Positions 27,806-37,173 of a stretch of DNA of 42,613 bases are shown piece after piece. The notes under the pieces were generated by a model. It made no database searches and was not told the DNA's origin. It saw nothing but the letters and a program-made list of their open reading frames with translations. The position numbers and the translations under genes were made by a program. This stretch comes from Methanobacteriota archaeon. GTDB lineage: Archaea; Thermoplasmatota; Poseidoniia; Poseidoniales; Thalassarchaeaceae. Where the stretch lies: positions 1 to 42,613 of the forward strand of contig JAAZXI010000008.1 in assembly GCA_014240285.1 (NCBI GenBank). Direction: 5' to 3'. Within the stretch, counting starts at the first letter, position 1, and each line of letters begins with the position of its first letter.

Positions 27806-28662
27806 TGATGGCTAGGAGATTCAGACTCAGACCCATCTCCGGCGATGCCGGAGTTGCTTCGGAGGCTCCGAATATGATTGACAGGAGGGAATTCATGCGC
27901 CACTCCTTCAACACCGCTGCCGGCGTCATCACCATGGCTAGTCTTGGCGCGATTGGTTTCGCCTCTCTGCTGATGGGACAGGCGGATGCGGACGGCGGAG
28001 ATTCTTCCGTGCGCTTCTGGGTGCCCACCGGTGCCGAGGATTCAGCTTGGTACGGTGACTTGCACCTCGAGCAGATGGAGTTCCAGTCGTTTGTCGATGC
28101 CGCTGCAACCTCCACTACAGGGATGGCAGGGGCTTCCGGAGTCTGGTCAGGCCTCCCTGTCAATGTGATTTACGTCCCTCACGATGAGAACTCTCAGACC
28201 ACTCTGGAGGAGAACAAGCCGCGGTTCCAGTTCATGGACGGTTACAACGAGAGTGGTGCCTATGTGGGCTCTGGTTACGAGGTCAACGAGAAGCCAGAGT
28301 ACGAGACCCTGTCGATTCACGACAATATGATCATCATATTCTCAAGGTGCCCGCACCTGTGCTGCATCCCTGGTTGGCAGCTCGTTGCGAATGACTTCAC
28401 AAGCGATCAATGGAGTCCTGGTGGCGGTGATGCCGGTGGCAACAAACTATTCTGCATATGCCACTCCAGTAGGTATGACCCCACGGTCATCGAGAAGAAT
28501 CGTAATAGAAACAGAATCAACGGCTCCGAATTCGACTTCATAGGAGTCAAAAGAACCGGTGGCCCTGCGCCAATGGGTATGCCATTGATTCCATTTGAGG
28601 TCAACGGAGGAATCATCGAGGCCCTTGATGACTTCAAAGACTGGTACACATTTTGTGAGTAG
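27802..28662 (+). CDS. Rieske [2Fe-2S] iron-sulfur protein
   Basis: CPHLCCIPGW...FCICHSSRYDP (CxH...CxxH plus the disulfide cysteines); N-terminal DRREFMRHSFNTAAGVITMASLGAIGFASLLMG (Tat-like). Confidence 0.93.
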   Translation: MMMARRFRLRPISGDAGVASEAPNMIDRREFMRHSFNTAAGVITMASLGAIGFASLLMGQADADGGDSSVRFWVPTGAEDSAWYGDLHLEQMEFQSFVDAAATSTTGMAGASGVWSGLPVNVIYVPHDENSQTTLEENKPRFQFMDGYNESGAYVGSGYEVNEKPEYETLSIHDNMIIIFSRCPHLCCIPGWQLVANDFTSDQWSPGGGDAGGNKLFCICHSSRYDPTVIEKNRNRNRINGSEFDFIGVKRTGGPAPMGMPLIPFEVNGGIIEALDDFKDWYTFCE

Positions 28663-28670
28663 GTGATATA

Positions 28671-29537
28671 GTGATTCAATTCTGGTTCCTGTGGCTTTTC
28701 ATTGCCATCGTTGTGGTCCTCGTGGCCTTCACGCTGCGAAAGGAGCGGGACGACATGCCGAGGACCGATATCCTGCGAGCCGTAGAGACCAGTGCAGGCA
28801 GCATGGGTCTAGCGGAGAAGGGTTTCTTGTGGGCATTCTCCTGGCTCGACACCAGATTCCGAATCCAAGACTACTGGGGGATGAGTAAGGACGCATACCA
28901 CCACATGCACCGGCAGATGCCGCTGACACACGCTGAGAAGTACAAGTTGCGTATCATCTGGTACTGGTATCCACTGTACTGCCTCGGAGGGATTTCCTTC
29001 CTCGCCTTCGTCATACTGGTGATCTCGGGGACTGTGCTGGGGTTGTACTATGTCCCAGGAGGAGAGGGGACTCCATCTCCTGCTTACCTCAGTATGGAGT
29101 TCATCATGGTCGACTTGCCGTTCGGCTACATCATGAGATCGATACACCACTGGACAACTCACTTCATGGTGGCAGCGGTGTTCCTGCACATGTGCAGAGT
29201 ATACTTCACTGGGGCGTACCGCAACCCACGTGAGCTAAATTGGCTCATCGGCGTCGCATTGATGTTCTTCACCATCTTCTTCGGTTACTCCGGCTACCTC
29301 TTGCCTTGGGACAGCTTAGCCTTCGGGGCTGCTACTATAGGTATCAACATGGCCAGTTCAACCCCCCTAGTAGGGAGTTGGATGGCCAAGGCGCTGTTCG
29401 CAGGAACCACTCTGTCCGGCCAGACAGTGACTAGGATGTACTTCCTGCATGTGTTCATTCTTCCTGTCCTAGTGACCGGCCTGATTCTGGCGCACCTGTT
29501 TATCGTCTGGGTACAAGGTATTGCGGAGCCACATTGA
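28671..29537 (+). CDS. Cytochrome b, b6-type N-terminal haem-binding subunit
   Basis: IHHWTTHFMVAAVFLHMCRVYFTGAYRNPRELNW and LHVFILPVLVTGLILAHLFIVWVQG give His spacings 14 and 15 as in b6; GYSGYLLPWDSLAFGA. Confidence 0.93.
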   Translation: MIQFWFLWLFIAIVVVLVAFTLRKERDDMPRTDILRAVETSAGSMGLAEKGFLWAFSWLDTRFRIQDYWGMSKDAYHHMHRQMPLTHAEKYKLRIIWYWYPLYCLGGISFLAFVILVISGTVLGLYYVPGGEGTPSPAYLSMEFIMVDLPFGYIMRSIHHWTTHFMVAAVFLHMCRVYFTGAYRNPRELNWLIGVALMFFTIFFGYSGYLLPWDSLAFGAATIGINMASSTPLVGSWMAKALFAGTTLSGQTVTRMYFLHVFILPVLVTGLILAHLFIVWVQGIAEPH

Positions 29538-29546
29538 GGTGATTGT

Positions 29547-32360
29547 ATGGGTATAATCGACAGGTTTGGGAGAATTGCTGACACTTACATAAGCGAAAGA
29601 GATCAGTTGTTAGAAGCGGATGAGGAGAGGCGCCGGGTTTTCGTCGGTCATGCCTTTTGGCCGACCGAGATCATCAGGGACAGCATTATCCTCGCCGCGA
29701 TGATGGCGGTAATTTCGTTTTACTCATGGATCATCCCTCCACCCCTCCATAGTGCAGCCGACCCATTTGCTCAAGCCGGATTCGTCTTCCCTGACTGGTA
29801 TGTCCTGTTCTCATACGGGTACCTGAGATGGGGTGAGTATCTCCCGCAGTTCATCATCCCGGCGGGACCCATAGGGGACTTCTTCGGCTCACCTGTAATC
29901 GCTTGGAACGCCGGTTGGTGGGGCTCAGCCTTGACAGGCATCCCCGTTGGCCTATTGGCACTACCTCCATTCATCATAGGGAAGAGAGAGAAGAGAGGTG
30001 TCGAGGACCCGTGGTTCGCCACTGCTGGGGCGATCTATCTGGCTCATGTCTGGTTCATCTCCGTTTTCTCGATCAACATCTTCCTCGACCTCTACTCTAA
30101 GGATCTTAGAAATTATTGCTGGTCAAACTCTCACAACGACCTAGTCTGCGGCAGACAGGCCCCTTGGACGGCTGATGTTTTCAATGCCATACCTTGGGTG
30201 TTGACGGGAATATTCGTATTCGCCGTGATATACTTCGGCGTGAGGTGGTTCGTTCTGAACTCAATCGGTGCGAGACTATCTCCGGTTATCGGCAGACAGA
30301 TTGCAATCAGCTCTATCGTGGCTGCCGTAATCATCTCTGTAGTCACATGGCCAATCTACGACAGCGGCTTCTGGGACTACGGTGGCCTTGGTGCGATGGA
30401 TGAAGTAGAGGACCTTGATACCATGCGTGCGCAACCCTCAGACACTCTAGTGCACAAAGGAAATGGTAACGTGTGGACTGACTGGGAGGAGGAATGCCTG
30501 CCCTATTCTGAATACTACAGTGAGCTAGCAGTTTGGGATGACTTTGACTTTGAACATGATGACCATAGTGACTGGTGTGTGATAGCGGCTGCGAATTGGG
30601 CTGATTGGGGAATCTATCAACCGACCAAGAAGGTCATCATAGACTTTTCAGGAGACAATGGGCATGCTGACACTGAGATTGGGAGAAATGCCGGCGGTTC
30701 GGCCACCACATACCCAGGGAATGTAGATCAGTCGCCAATAGCAATCTCTGATAGCAGCACGTTCGAAGTCGAAAATCTTGGGATTTCCAGTGTCCCTGCT
30801 GATGTTGGTTGCACGTTCCGGACGGTTTACACGGATACGGGCGATTCTGCCAGGAATGCGGGAGTTCACTCTCAAAGCATCAAACTCCTAGACTCCTCCG
30901 GGACGATCCTCTGGGAGAATAAGGGTAGTGAGTGTGAGTCAACTACAATCTACCTATCAGCTGGGGCAAGCTACACGGTCAGTTTCTCGTTCAACTCCGA
31001 GGGAGTCAATGAATCCATTTCTATGGCCACGGACTTCTCGGCAGTGGCCTACCAGCCCCTCCTACTCGGCGGAGATGGTACGGCTATCGTCAGGTCCGAA
31101 TCGGCTCTGAGTCTTGATGAGTTGACTGCGCTCTCCCTAGACAACCCAACATACCACAAAAATCCTAAGGGGCTCGATGCTAAGCTGATTTACAGCCTGT
31201 CCATCCCCTGTCTCGGAGTGGGTGCAATCGTGTTCATGGTTATGCGTAGCATGGCCAGAGGATACGAGTGGGAGATGAACAAGTGCTACGGCTGCGACCT
31301 GTGTGACGACGCCTGCCCGGTCAGGCTATTCACTGCCGGTGACAAACTGAACATCATCTACAACACTTGGAACAACGAGGACGACGGTGTCCCGTTGTAC
31401 TCTTGCCTAACCTGCACGGCCTGCACCAATGCCTGCCCGCAGTTGGTGGACTACGACTCCTACGTCGACATTCGCAGAAACCTCATTGTCGGTGGCCCAC
31501 CAGCTACTGAGATTCCACACACACTGCTTCAGGCTGTGCTGGCTGCTGAGGCTGAAGAGGATGCTGACGAGGCCTTCATCTCGATTGAGGACTACCCAAT
31601 AGATTCCAACGTCGGCTACTACCCAGGGTGCGTAGACTATATCGATCAGGAGATGGTTTTCAGTCATGTAAACGAGGGCGAGATGAATCTCGGTGAGACC
31701 ACTACCGCTGCCTTCACACTGTTCGAGGAGATGGGTGAGGACGTCACCTACCTTGGTCGCGACTTCCTGAAGTGCTGCGGTCACGACCAGAAATGGCAGG
31801 GTCTGTCAGAGGTGTTTGAGAAACTGAAGGCCTACAACCAAAAGAAACTGGGTGATAGCGGTATTGACACCTTGGTCACCTCATGTGCAGAGTGTTTTCG
31901 AACCTTCGCTCTAGATTACGAGTTGGACGAGATGAAGGTCATGCACACCACCGAGTACCTAGTCGAGAAGGGTTTTGACATGGAATTGGCTGTGGATGAC
32001 GACGTCACCGTAACCTACCATGACCCATGCCGCCTCGGACGTCAAATGGACCTCTACGACAAGCCCCGCGATCTGGTCGAGTCGGTAGATGGCGTTAGTC
32101 TGGTCGAGATGGAGCACCACGGTGAGGATGCATTGTGCTGCGGCGTCTCCAGCATGATGGCCTGTAACGAGAACAGTAGGGCTCTGCGCCTACAGCGATT
32201 CGACGAGGTGAAGGCGACTGGCGCAGATGTGATGCTTACGACCTGTCCCAAGTGCGTTGCGCATTTCGAGTGCCTCAAGTTAGAAGGGGATCCGCGTCAC
32301 GACTTCGAGATTCTAGACGTTGTCAGTTTCCTCGCCCGCCAGGTGGACTCCAGGAAATAG
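29547..32360 (+). CDS. Fusion protein: cytochrome b C-terminal (subunit IV-like) module, extracytoplasmic insert, HdrD-like (HdrC+HdrB) FeS/CCG module
   Basis: FPDWYVLFSYGYLRW (Qo PDWY motif), about 6 TM segments, CYGCDLCDDACPV...CLTCTACTNACPQ (2x[4Fe-4S]), two CCG domains (YYPGC...DFLKCCGH...SCAEC; YHDPC...ALCCG...TTCPKC), all in one ORF. Confidence 0.9.
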   Translation: MGIIDRFGRIADTYISERDQLLEADEERRRVFVGHAFWPTEIIRDSIILAAMMAVISFYSWIIPPPLHSAADPFAQAGFVFPDWYVLFSYGYLRWGEYLPQFIIPAGPIGDFFGSPVIAWNAGWWGSALTGIPVGLLALPPFIIGKREKRGVEDPWFATAGAIYLAHVWFISVFSINIFLDLYSKDLRNYCWSNSHNDLVCGRQAPWTADVFNAIPWVLTGIFVFAVIYFGVRWFVLNSIGARLSPVIGRQIAISSIVAAVIISVVTWPIYDSGFWDYGGLGAMDEVEDLDTMRAQPSDTLVHKGNGNVWTDWEEECLPYSEYYSELAVWDDFDFEHDDHSDWCVIAAANWADWGIYQPTKKVIIDFSGDNGHADTEIGRNAGGSATTYPGNVDQSPIAISDSSTFEVENLGISSVPADVGCTFRTVYTDTGDSARNAGVHSQSIKLLDSSGTILWENKGSECESTTIYLSAGASYTVSFSFNSEGVNESISMATDFSAVAYQPLLLGGDGTAIVRSESALSLDELTALSLDNPTYHKNPKGLDAKLIYSLSIPCLGVGAIVFMVMRSMARGYEWEMNKCYGCDLCDDACPVRLFTAGDKLNIIYNTWNNEDDGVPLYSCLTCTACTNACPQLVDYDSYVDIRRNLIVGGPPATEIPHTLLQAVLAAEAEEDADEAFISIEDYPIDSNVGYYPGCVDYIDQEMVFSHVNEGEMNLGETTTAAFTLFEEMGEDVTYLGRDFLKCCGHDQKWQGLSEVFEKLKAYNQKKLGDSGIDTLVTSCAECFRTFALDYELDEMKVMHTTEYLVEKGFDMELAVDDDVTVTYHDPCRLGRQMDLYDKPRDLVESVDGVSLVEMEHHGEDALCCGVSSMMACNENSRALRLQRFDEVKATGADVMLTTCPKCVAHFECLKLEGDPRHDFEILDVVSFLARQVDSRK

Positions 32361-32460
32361 TTACGAATGCATAGTATGCAGGCAATGCTTCCAGATAGTC
32401 ACCGACAGCCTAGTATCAAGGTGACAGAGATAAGCATACATTGAGAATGTGGGGCACTAG

Positions 32461-32802
32461 TTGCCGGACGTGACGGGGATACCAGACCTACTTGCCCGGC
32501 GGGCCGCCGAGCAGAAGCGCATCCGGATGATGCTCGATTCCATGAGAGCAGAAGAGGAGGCCAACATCAAGGGAGGTGAGGACGCTGTCGCATGGGTCAA
32601 ACAAGAGTTGTGCATAGGTTGCGACCAGTGCACTATAGTCTGTGACGATGAAGCCATAGAACTGTACGATACTCCACTCGCAAGCCCGATTATGGAAGTA
32701 GAAGTGAATCGCAAGGCCAAAATCCTGCGAGACGAATGCACAGGGTGTAAGTTGTGTGTCCTAGGCTGCCCGACCGATGCGATAATCATGATTGACAGGT
32801 AG
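32461..32802 (+). CDS. 2x[4Fe-4S] ferredoxin-type protein
   Basis: CIGCDQCTIVCDDEAI and CTGCKLCVLGCPTDAI; TTG start. Confidence 0.85.
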   Translation: MPDVTGIPDLLARRAAEQKRIRMMLDSMRAEEEANIKGGEDAVAWVKQELCIGCDQCTIVCDDEAIELYDTPLASPIMEVEVNRKAKILRDECTGCKLCVLGCPTDAIIMIDR

Positions 32803-32810
32803 GAATTAAC

Positions 32811-33110
32811 GTGGAAGACAAGGAGCCGTTGAGATTTGGGGCCGAGTTCGGCCCCAAGAGGAGTAGTCGCTCCAGCGGCGTCTCACTTTCGACATTCAAG
32901 ACCTTAGTGTGGGTGTCCAACATAGGCGGCCTTGTTCTGTTCGTAATTGGACTTGAGCTGATGGTGGTGATGCAGTCATTCTACCTCGGTCTCGGCTGCA
33001 TTGTGGCTGGGATAATCATCGCACTGTTCCCTTCAAACTACGAAATCGTTGGAATGGAAGACATTTCTATCGGGAACGAAGGCAGCGAGTCTGGGGACGA
33101 GGCGGAGTAG
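32811..33110 (+). CDS. Hypothetical two-TM membrane protein
   Basis: LVWVSNIGGLVLFVIGLELMVVMQSFYLGLGCIVAGIIIALF; GTG start. Confidence 0.55.
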   Translation: MEDKEPLRFGAEFGPKRSSRSSGVSLSTFKTLVWVSNIGGLVLFVIGLELMVVMQSFYLGLGCIVAGIIIALFPSNYEIVGMEDISIGNEGSESGDEAE

Positions 33111-33114
33111 TTCG

Positions 33115-33612
33115 ATGGAAGTGGGTATCGGGGCGATTGACACCCCCCTAGGTAGAATGGCCATCGTGGCCAGTGACGAAGGGGTCGTCAGACTCGAATG
33201 GAGTGAAGAGTCGGAAAACGAATCTGTGGTGGGCAGACACCACGTGGAAACGGCCAGAGGATGGGTGAGAGCTTTCTTCCAGAAGCGCGAAGCCCCCGTT
33301 CCCGTGCTCGACAGGGAGAGTCTTACTGCGTTCCAGAGAAAGGTCCTTGGAACCCTCCTGGAAGTTGCACCCTTCGGCGAGGTGATTAGTTACGGGGATC
33401 TAGCTCTAGCAGCGGGCTACGAGAACTCCAGCAGAGCTGTCGGTTCGGTCATGGCTGGCAATCCATGGGCCCTGTTGGTCCCCTGCCACAGAGTGGTTCG
33501 CAGAGATGGTGCTTTAGGGAACTACAGCGGCTGCAACGGTCCTGAGACCAAGGCGTGGCTGCTCAAGCACGAAGGTAGGGGGTTGGAACTCGGTCTACGA
33601 TTAGCGAGATAG
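33115..33612 (+). CDS. ogt: Methylated-DNA--protein-cysteine methyltransferase
   Basis: FGEVISYGDLALAAGYENSSRAVGSVMAGNPWALLVPCHRVVRRDGALGNYSG (PCHR active site). Confidence 0.95.
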   Translation: MEVGIGAIDTPLGRMAIVASDEGVVRLEWSEESENESVVGRHHVETARGWVRAFFQKREAPVPVLDRESLTAFQRKVLGTLLEVAPFGEVISYGDLALAAGYENSSRAVGSVMAGNPWALLVPCHRVVRRDGALGNYSGCNGPETKAWLLKHEGRGLELGLRLAR

Positions 33613-35415
33613 TTACTCGGGCCAGTCGCTGACATCCTCAAGAAGTTCCATCATCGGCTTGGTAGCCCGTTGCTGAGGATCCCCTGTCATGTGAATCGAG
33701 TGGAATAGTCTCATCCCTATGGCCATCTCTGGCTGGTCGGCGAGTTGATCTTTCAGTCTGCCGTACTCCTTGGCCCATTCAATGGCGTGTGGAGTCAACT
33801 CTTGTATAAACGAGGACACTAAGTCTGGAGCTGTTGCAGTTCCGGCTGGGAGCTTGGGACGCCTCACGATACTCGGGGGGAGGTCGGTCAACGCTGCCGC
33901 CTCACGCAGTGCAAGTTTCTCCGTATCCGCAGAGAGTCTCCATCTCATCGGTAGCCTGTTGGACTCGGCCCTGTGCTGAGAACTCAAGAAAGGAACTCTC
34001 ACTTCCATGCCCTGGGCCATGCTGTGCCTGTCGGCAAGACGCAGTTGGAAGTTCGACAACTGTCCTCTGTCGATCTCAAACTGTAAAGTCGAATGCAAGT
34101 CTTTGAAATGGTGTCCAGGATCTATCTTGCTATCGAGCCACGGCATCCCTGGCCCACACTCTATCCCAGAGGAGTCAAAACCCCGAGCAAGAGAGAGTCT
34201 TTTGGACACCTGCCGTGAGTGCTCATCCAGATCCCGGTAGCGCGCATATCCTGCATGGAGTTCGTCTGCACCCTGCCCACAAAGCCCCACGGTTACTTGC
34301 TTCGACATCTCCTCAAATAGAGTCTGCCAGAATAGCACTGTGATGTCAAGATCCTCGCCGTTGGAGACAAAGCGAGGGAGTCCCTTCCAAAACGCGTCCT
34401 CTTCGATTATCTTGGTATGGTGTACCAAATCGTGGTGCTGAGTGACCATCTCAGATGCAACGAAATCCGGATTGTCCTCGCTGCTGGCGACCGTCCAGCA
34501 TTCCGGGACCGGTTTTCCCGCATTCTGGGAAACCTCATGGGCGAGTGCTGCCACTAAACTCGAATCTAGGCCTCCCGAGAGTACGATTCCGATTGGGACA
34601 TCGGACATCATCCGGTCTTCGAGGCCGTCCCGGAAGCTGTCGAGTAGAATACGGGCTTGAATCGCCGGGTCCCAGCGTCCTTCGGGTGAGACAACATCTC
34701 GAGAGTACCTGCAGACTCCATTCAGAATTGCTCTACCATCATCGTCCAAGGACCAAGACTCGATTGTCCCAGGGGCTACTTGTGTGACGCCGAGGAAAAG
34801 AGTCGTCATATCCATCGGATACTCGTACGCGAGCCTGACGGCTAGAGCGTCGATGTCGGGTTTGGCGATGAATTCAGGATGGGCGTGGAAGGCCTTGACT
34901 TCAGATGCGAATAGGAGTGTGCCGTCCGGTAGCAATGTTCTGAGCAGAGGCTTGACGCCCATCGGATCCCTGCTCAGGAGCAGTTCGCGTCTATCTGGAT
35001 CCCAGAGGGCGAAGCCCCATATCCCATCTAGTAGTGAAACCCACCCTGCATGATCTACAGATTGATTGTAACTGGATAGTCCTGTAGCGAGCATGGCCTT
35101 CCTGTGCACGGCTAGAATGGTCTCGCCATCCCCTGAAGTGCGCCACGGATAGGCATTGCATCGGGAGCGCAGTTCCGACTGGTTGTATATCTCCCCATTC
35201 TGCACCAATACTGCTCCATGATCTGATCCGATGGGCTGCGAAGAGCCTTTGAGATCGACTATCGACAGTCTAGCGTGGCCGAACGCCACTGCTCCATACT
35301 TGAGTTCGTCGTAGAATCCGCCTACTCCGTCGGGGCCCCTGTGACTAAGGCAGTCAGCCATCGCCAGAGCAGTTTCCTGATTGGCATTTCCGAGCATGCC
35401 AGAGATGCCGCACAC
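33613..35415 (-). CDS. asnB: Asparagine synthase (glutamine-hydrolysing)
   Basis: MCGISGMLG N-terminal Cys; HRGPDG; GIVLSGGLDSSLVAALAH PP-loop. Confidence 0.93.
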   Translation of the reverse strand: MCGISGMLGNANQETALAMADCLSHRGPDGVGGFYDELKYGAVAFGHARLSIVDLKGSSQPIGSDHGAVLVQNGEIYNQSELRSRCNAYPWRTSGDGETILAVHRKAMLATGLSSYNQSVDHAGWVSLLDGIWGFALWDPDRRELLLSRDPMGVKPLLRTLLPDGTLLFASEVKAFHAHPEFIAKPDIDALAVRLAYEYPMDMTTLFLGVTQVAPGTIESWSLDDDGRAILNGVCRYSRDVVSPEGRWDPAIQARILLDSFRDGLEDRMMSDVPIGIVLSGGLDSSLVAALAHEVSQNAGKPVPECWTVASSEDNPDFVASEMVTQHHDLVHHTKIIEEDAFWKGLPRFVSNGEDLDITVLFWQTLFEEMSKQVTVGLCGQGADELHAGYARYRDLDEHSRQVSKRLSLARGFDSSGIECGPGMPWLDSKIDPGHHFKDLHSTLQFEIDRGQLSNFQLRLADRHSMAQGMEVRVPFLSSQHRAESNRLPMRWRLSADTEKLALREAAALTDLPPSIVRRPKLPAGTATAPDLVSSFIQELTPHAIEWAKEYGRLKDQLADQPEMAIGMRLFHSIHMTGDPQQRATKPMMELLEDVSDWPE

Positions 35416-35460
35416 AGGTGCTCGAGAAAATAACCCGCCATTATATTATGGAGTAAGCGA

Positions 35461-35580
35461 TTAGAAGTACACGACGAAGATTGCGAACGAAGCTAACGAA
35501 GCTAGGGTCCATATCAGAACATACGTACTTTGTGACAAAGGAGAATCTACAATACCCTCGCTTGAACCTTCATCCGACAT
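35461..35580 (-). CDS. Putative 39-aa single-TM small protein
   Basis: Own translation: MSDEGSSEGIVDSPLSQSTYVLIWTLASLASFAIFVVYF*; below the ORF-track length cut-off. Confidence 0.45.
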   Translation of the reverse strand: MSDEGSSEGIVDSPLSQSTYVLIWTLASLASFAIFVVYF

Positions 35581-35631
35581 GCTAACGTACGGGCCAGATG
35601 AAACCGGATTGTAAAGATGACGGACTGAGAC

Positions 35632-36285
35632 TCACAGGAATGGGCTGAGAAGCAGCAGAGCCGCTAGAGGGAGGAGAATCATCGTCGCATTGTCGTCGAT
35701 GTACTTGACTCTCGGCAGCTCCCCTAAGACTGTCAGAGGAGCTAGCAGGATGCTAATCCAGAGTGGAGTTCCCAACCAGAAGCTGCAACCCACCCATATT
35801 GCATACGATGCTACTAGGCCAGTTGTTATCGCTAATCTCATGTCTTGCTTCTGGCGCTTTATCTCACCCATCAGTGGGTCAACGAAAGTCAGACCGAATA
35901 TCAGCGGAATGCCGTATATTCCTGCCTCGAGGCCGGTGCCTGTAGAGAAGGGTTCCATTCCAGTTACCAAGAGGGCAAGGCATACGGCGAATGCACCCCA
36001 TGCGAGGGCTGAGATTTGCTCCGACTCATACTCCCTCTGACCAACAATGACTATTCCGAACCGTAGTCTTACTACTTCGATGATGAGAATCATGAGGAAG
36101 ATATAGCTGACTAATTCATCGGGCCTTACTGAGAATATTCCAGCGACATCGTCCCCGCGGCTGTAGTAGACTAGCGGAATCGCTGCCATAGAAATGTGCG
36201 TCAGACGCCTGAACGCGTGACCGCCGAACCCTCCAACCGAATGCTCCACGTGGTCGATGTCGAATCTGGTTTCTGACTCGCCCAT
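35632..36285 (-). CDS. Dolichol/phytol kinase-like (COG0170-type) membrane protein
   Basis: HAFRRLTHISMAAIPLVYY...DPLMGEIKRQ...PRVKYIDDNATMILLPLAALLLL; DDN motif and multi-TM pattern. Confidence 0.55.
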   Translation of the reverse strand: MGESETRFDIDHVEHSVGGFGGHAFRRLTHISMAAIPLVYYSRGDDVAGIFSVRPDELVSYIFLMILIIEVVRLRFGIVIVGQREYESEQISALAWGAFAVCLALLVTGMEPFSTGTGLEAGIYGIPLIFGLTFVDPLMGEIKRQKQDMRLAITTGLVASYAIWVGCSFWLGTPLWISILLAPLTVLGELPRVKYIDDNATMILLPLAALLLLSPFL

Positions 36286-36306
36286 TCTAAAACCTCTCCT
36301 GACTCC

Positions 36307-37173
36307 CTATTTCAGAGATTCCACGGCCTCATCGAGCGTTATACTTCCGGTTCCGAGAGCATCGAGCACCTCGTTTAACTTAGGGTGGTCGAGCAGACGA
36401 GAATCCCACACCGAGAGCATTCTCTCCCTAGCTCTAAGGCGCCCCCTTAAATGAGAGCCTGGGCAAGACTCAATCTCTTCCAGTAACTTGTCTACCCCGG
36501 ACCCATCATGAGCCGAAACCAAGTGGACTGGAGGCTGCGAGCCATGACTCAATCCGATAGCTGAGCGCACTGAATCTGCGGCCTGTTTTGAATTGGGTAA
36601 ATCCGATTTGTTGATCGCGATGATATCTGCCAATTCCATGATTCCGGCCTTCTCGGCCTGCACCACATCTCCTCTGTCTGGTCCGTCAACCAGAAGCACC
36701 CTGTCAGCGAAGGCGACGATTCGAATCTCAGATTGGCCAGAGCCGACCGTCTCGATGACTATCCTGCTCCAGCCACATGCGGCTAAGCATCCAATCATCG
36801 GAGATAGGCAGGAAGCCAATCCACCTGGGTGGTTCCTAGTGGCCAGAGATCTGACAAAGACAGAATCTCCAGAATCAATATCTCCCATCCTCAATCTATC
36901 TGCGAGGAGGGCACCACCGCTATTCGGCGAGGATGGGTCGACTGCTAGAACGGCAACTCTCTCCCCTCTGTCGACCCAACTCGAAATCAACCTGCCAATC
37001 AAGGATGACTTGCCTACCCCCGGGGGCCCAGTGACTCCGAGTGTCCATGGGTCTTGTGCACCCACCTCGAAACTGCCGCCGTCCTCAATGGACGTGAGGA
37101 TCTTAGATAGGTCCCTGCGATTACCCGATAGAGCCGATTTCAGAAGATCAGGGTCATTCAACCCCATCGCCAT
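36307..37173 (-). CDS. MeaB/ArgK-family GTPase (methylmalonyl-CoA mutase chaperone)
   Basis: LGVTGPPGVGKSSLIGRLI, AVDPSSPNSGGALLADRLRM, VRSLATRNHPGGL, IVIETVGSGQSE, INKSDLPN. Confidence 0.93.
   Translation of the reverse strand: MAMGLNDPDLLKSALSGNRRDLSKILTSIEDGGSFEVGAQDPWTLGVTGPPGVGKSSLIGRLISSWVDRGERVAVLAVDPSSPNSGGALLADRLRMGDIDSGDSVFVRSLATRNHPGGLASCLSPMIGCLAACGWSRIVIETVGSGQSEIRIVAFADRVLLVDGPDRGDVVQAEKAGIMELADIIAINKSDLPNSKQAADSVRSAIGLSHGSQPPVHLVSAHDGSGVDKLLEEIESCPGSHLRGRLRARERMLSVWDSRLLDHPKLNEVLDALGTGSITLDEAVESLK

Noticed and set aside
32368-32380. Palindrome TGCATAGTATGCA downstream of the cytb-Hdr gene
   Set aside because: Short (6-bp arms), AT-biased, could easily be chance; no associated regulator.
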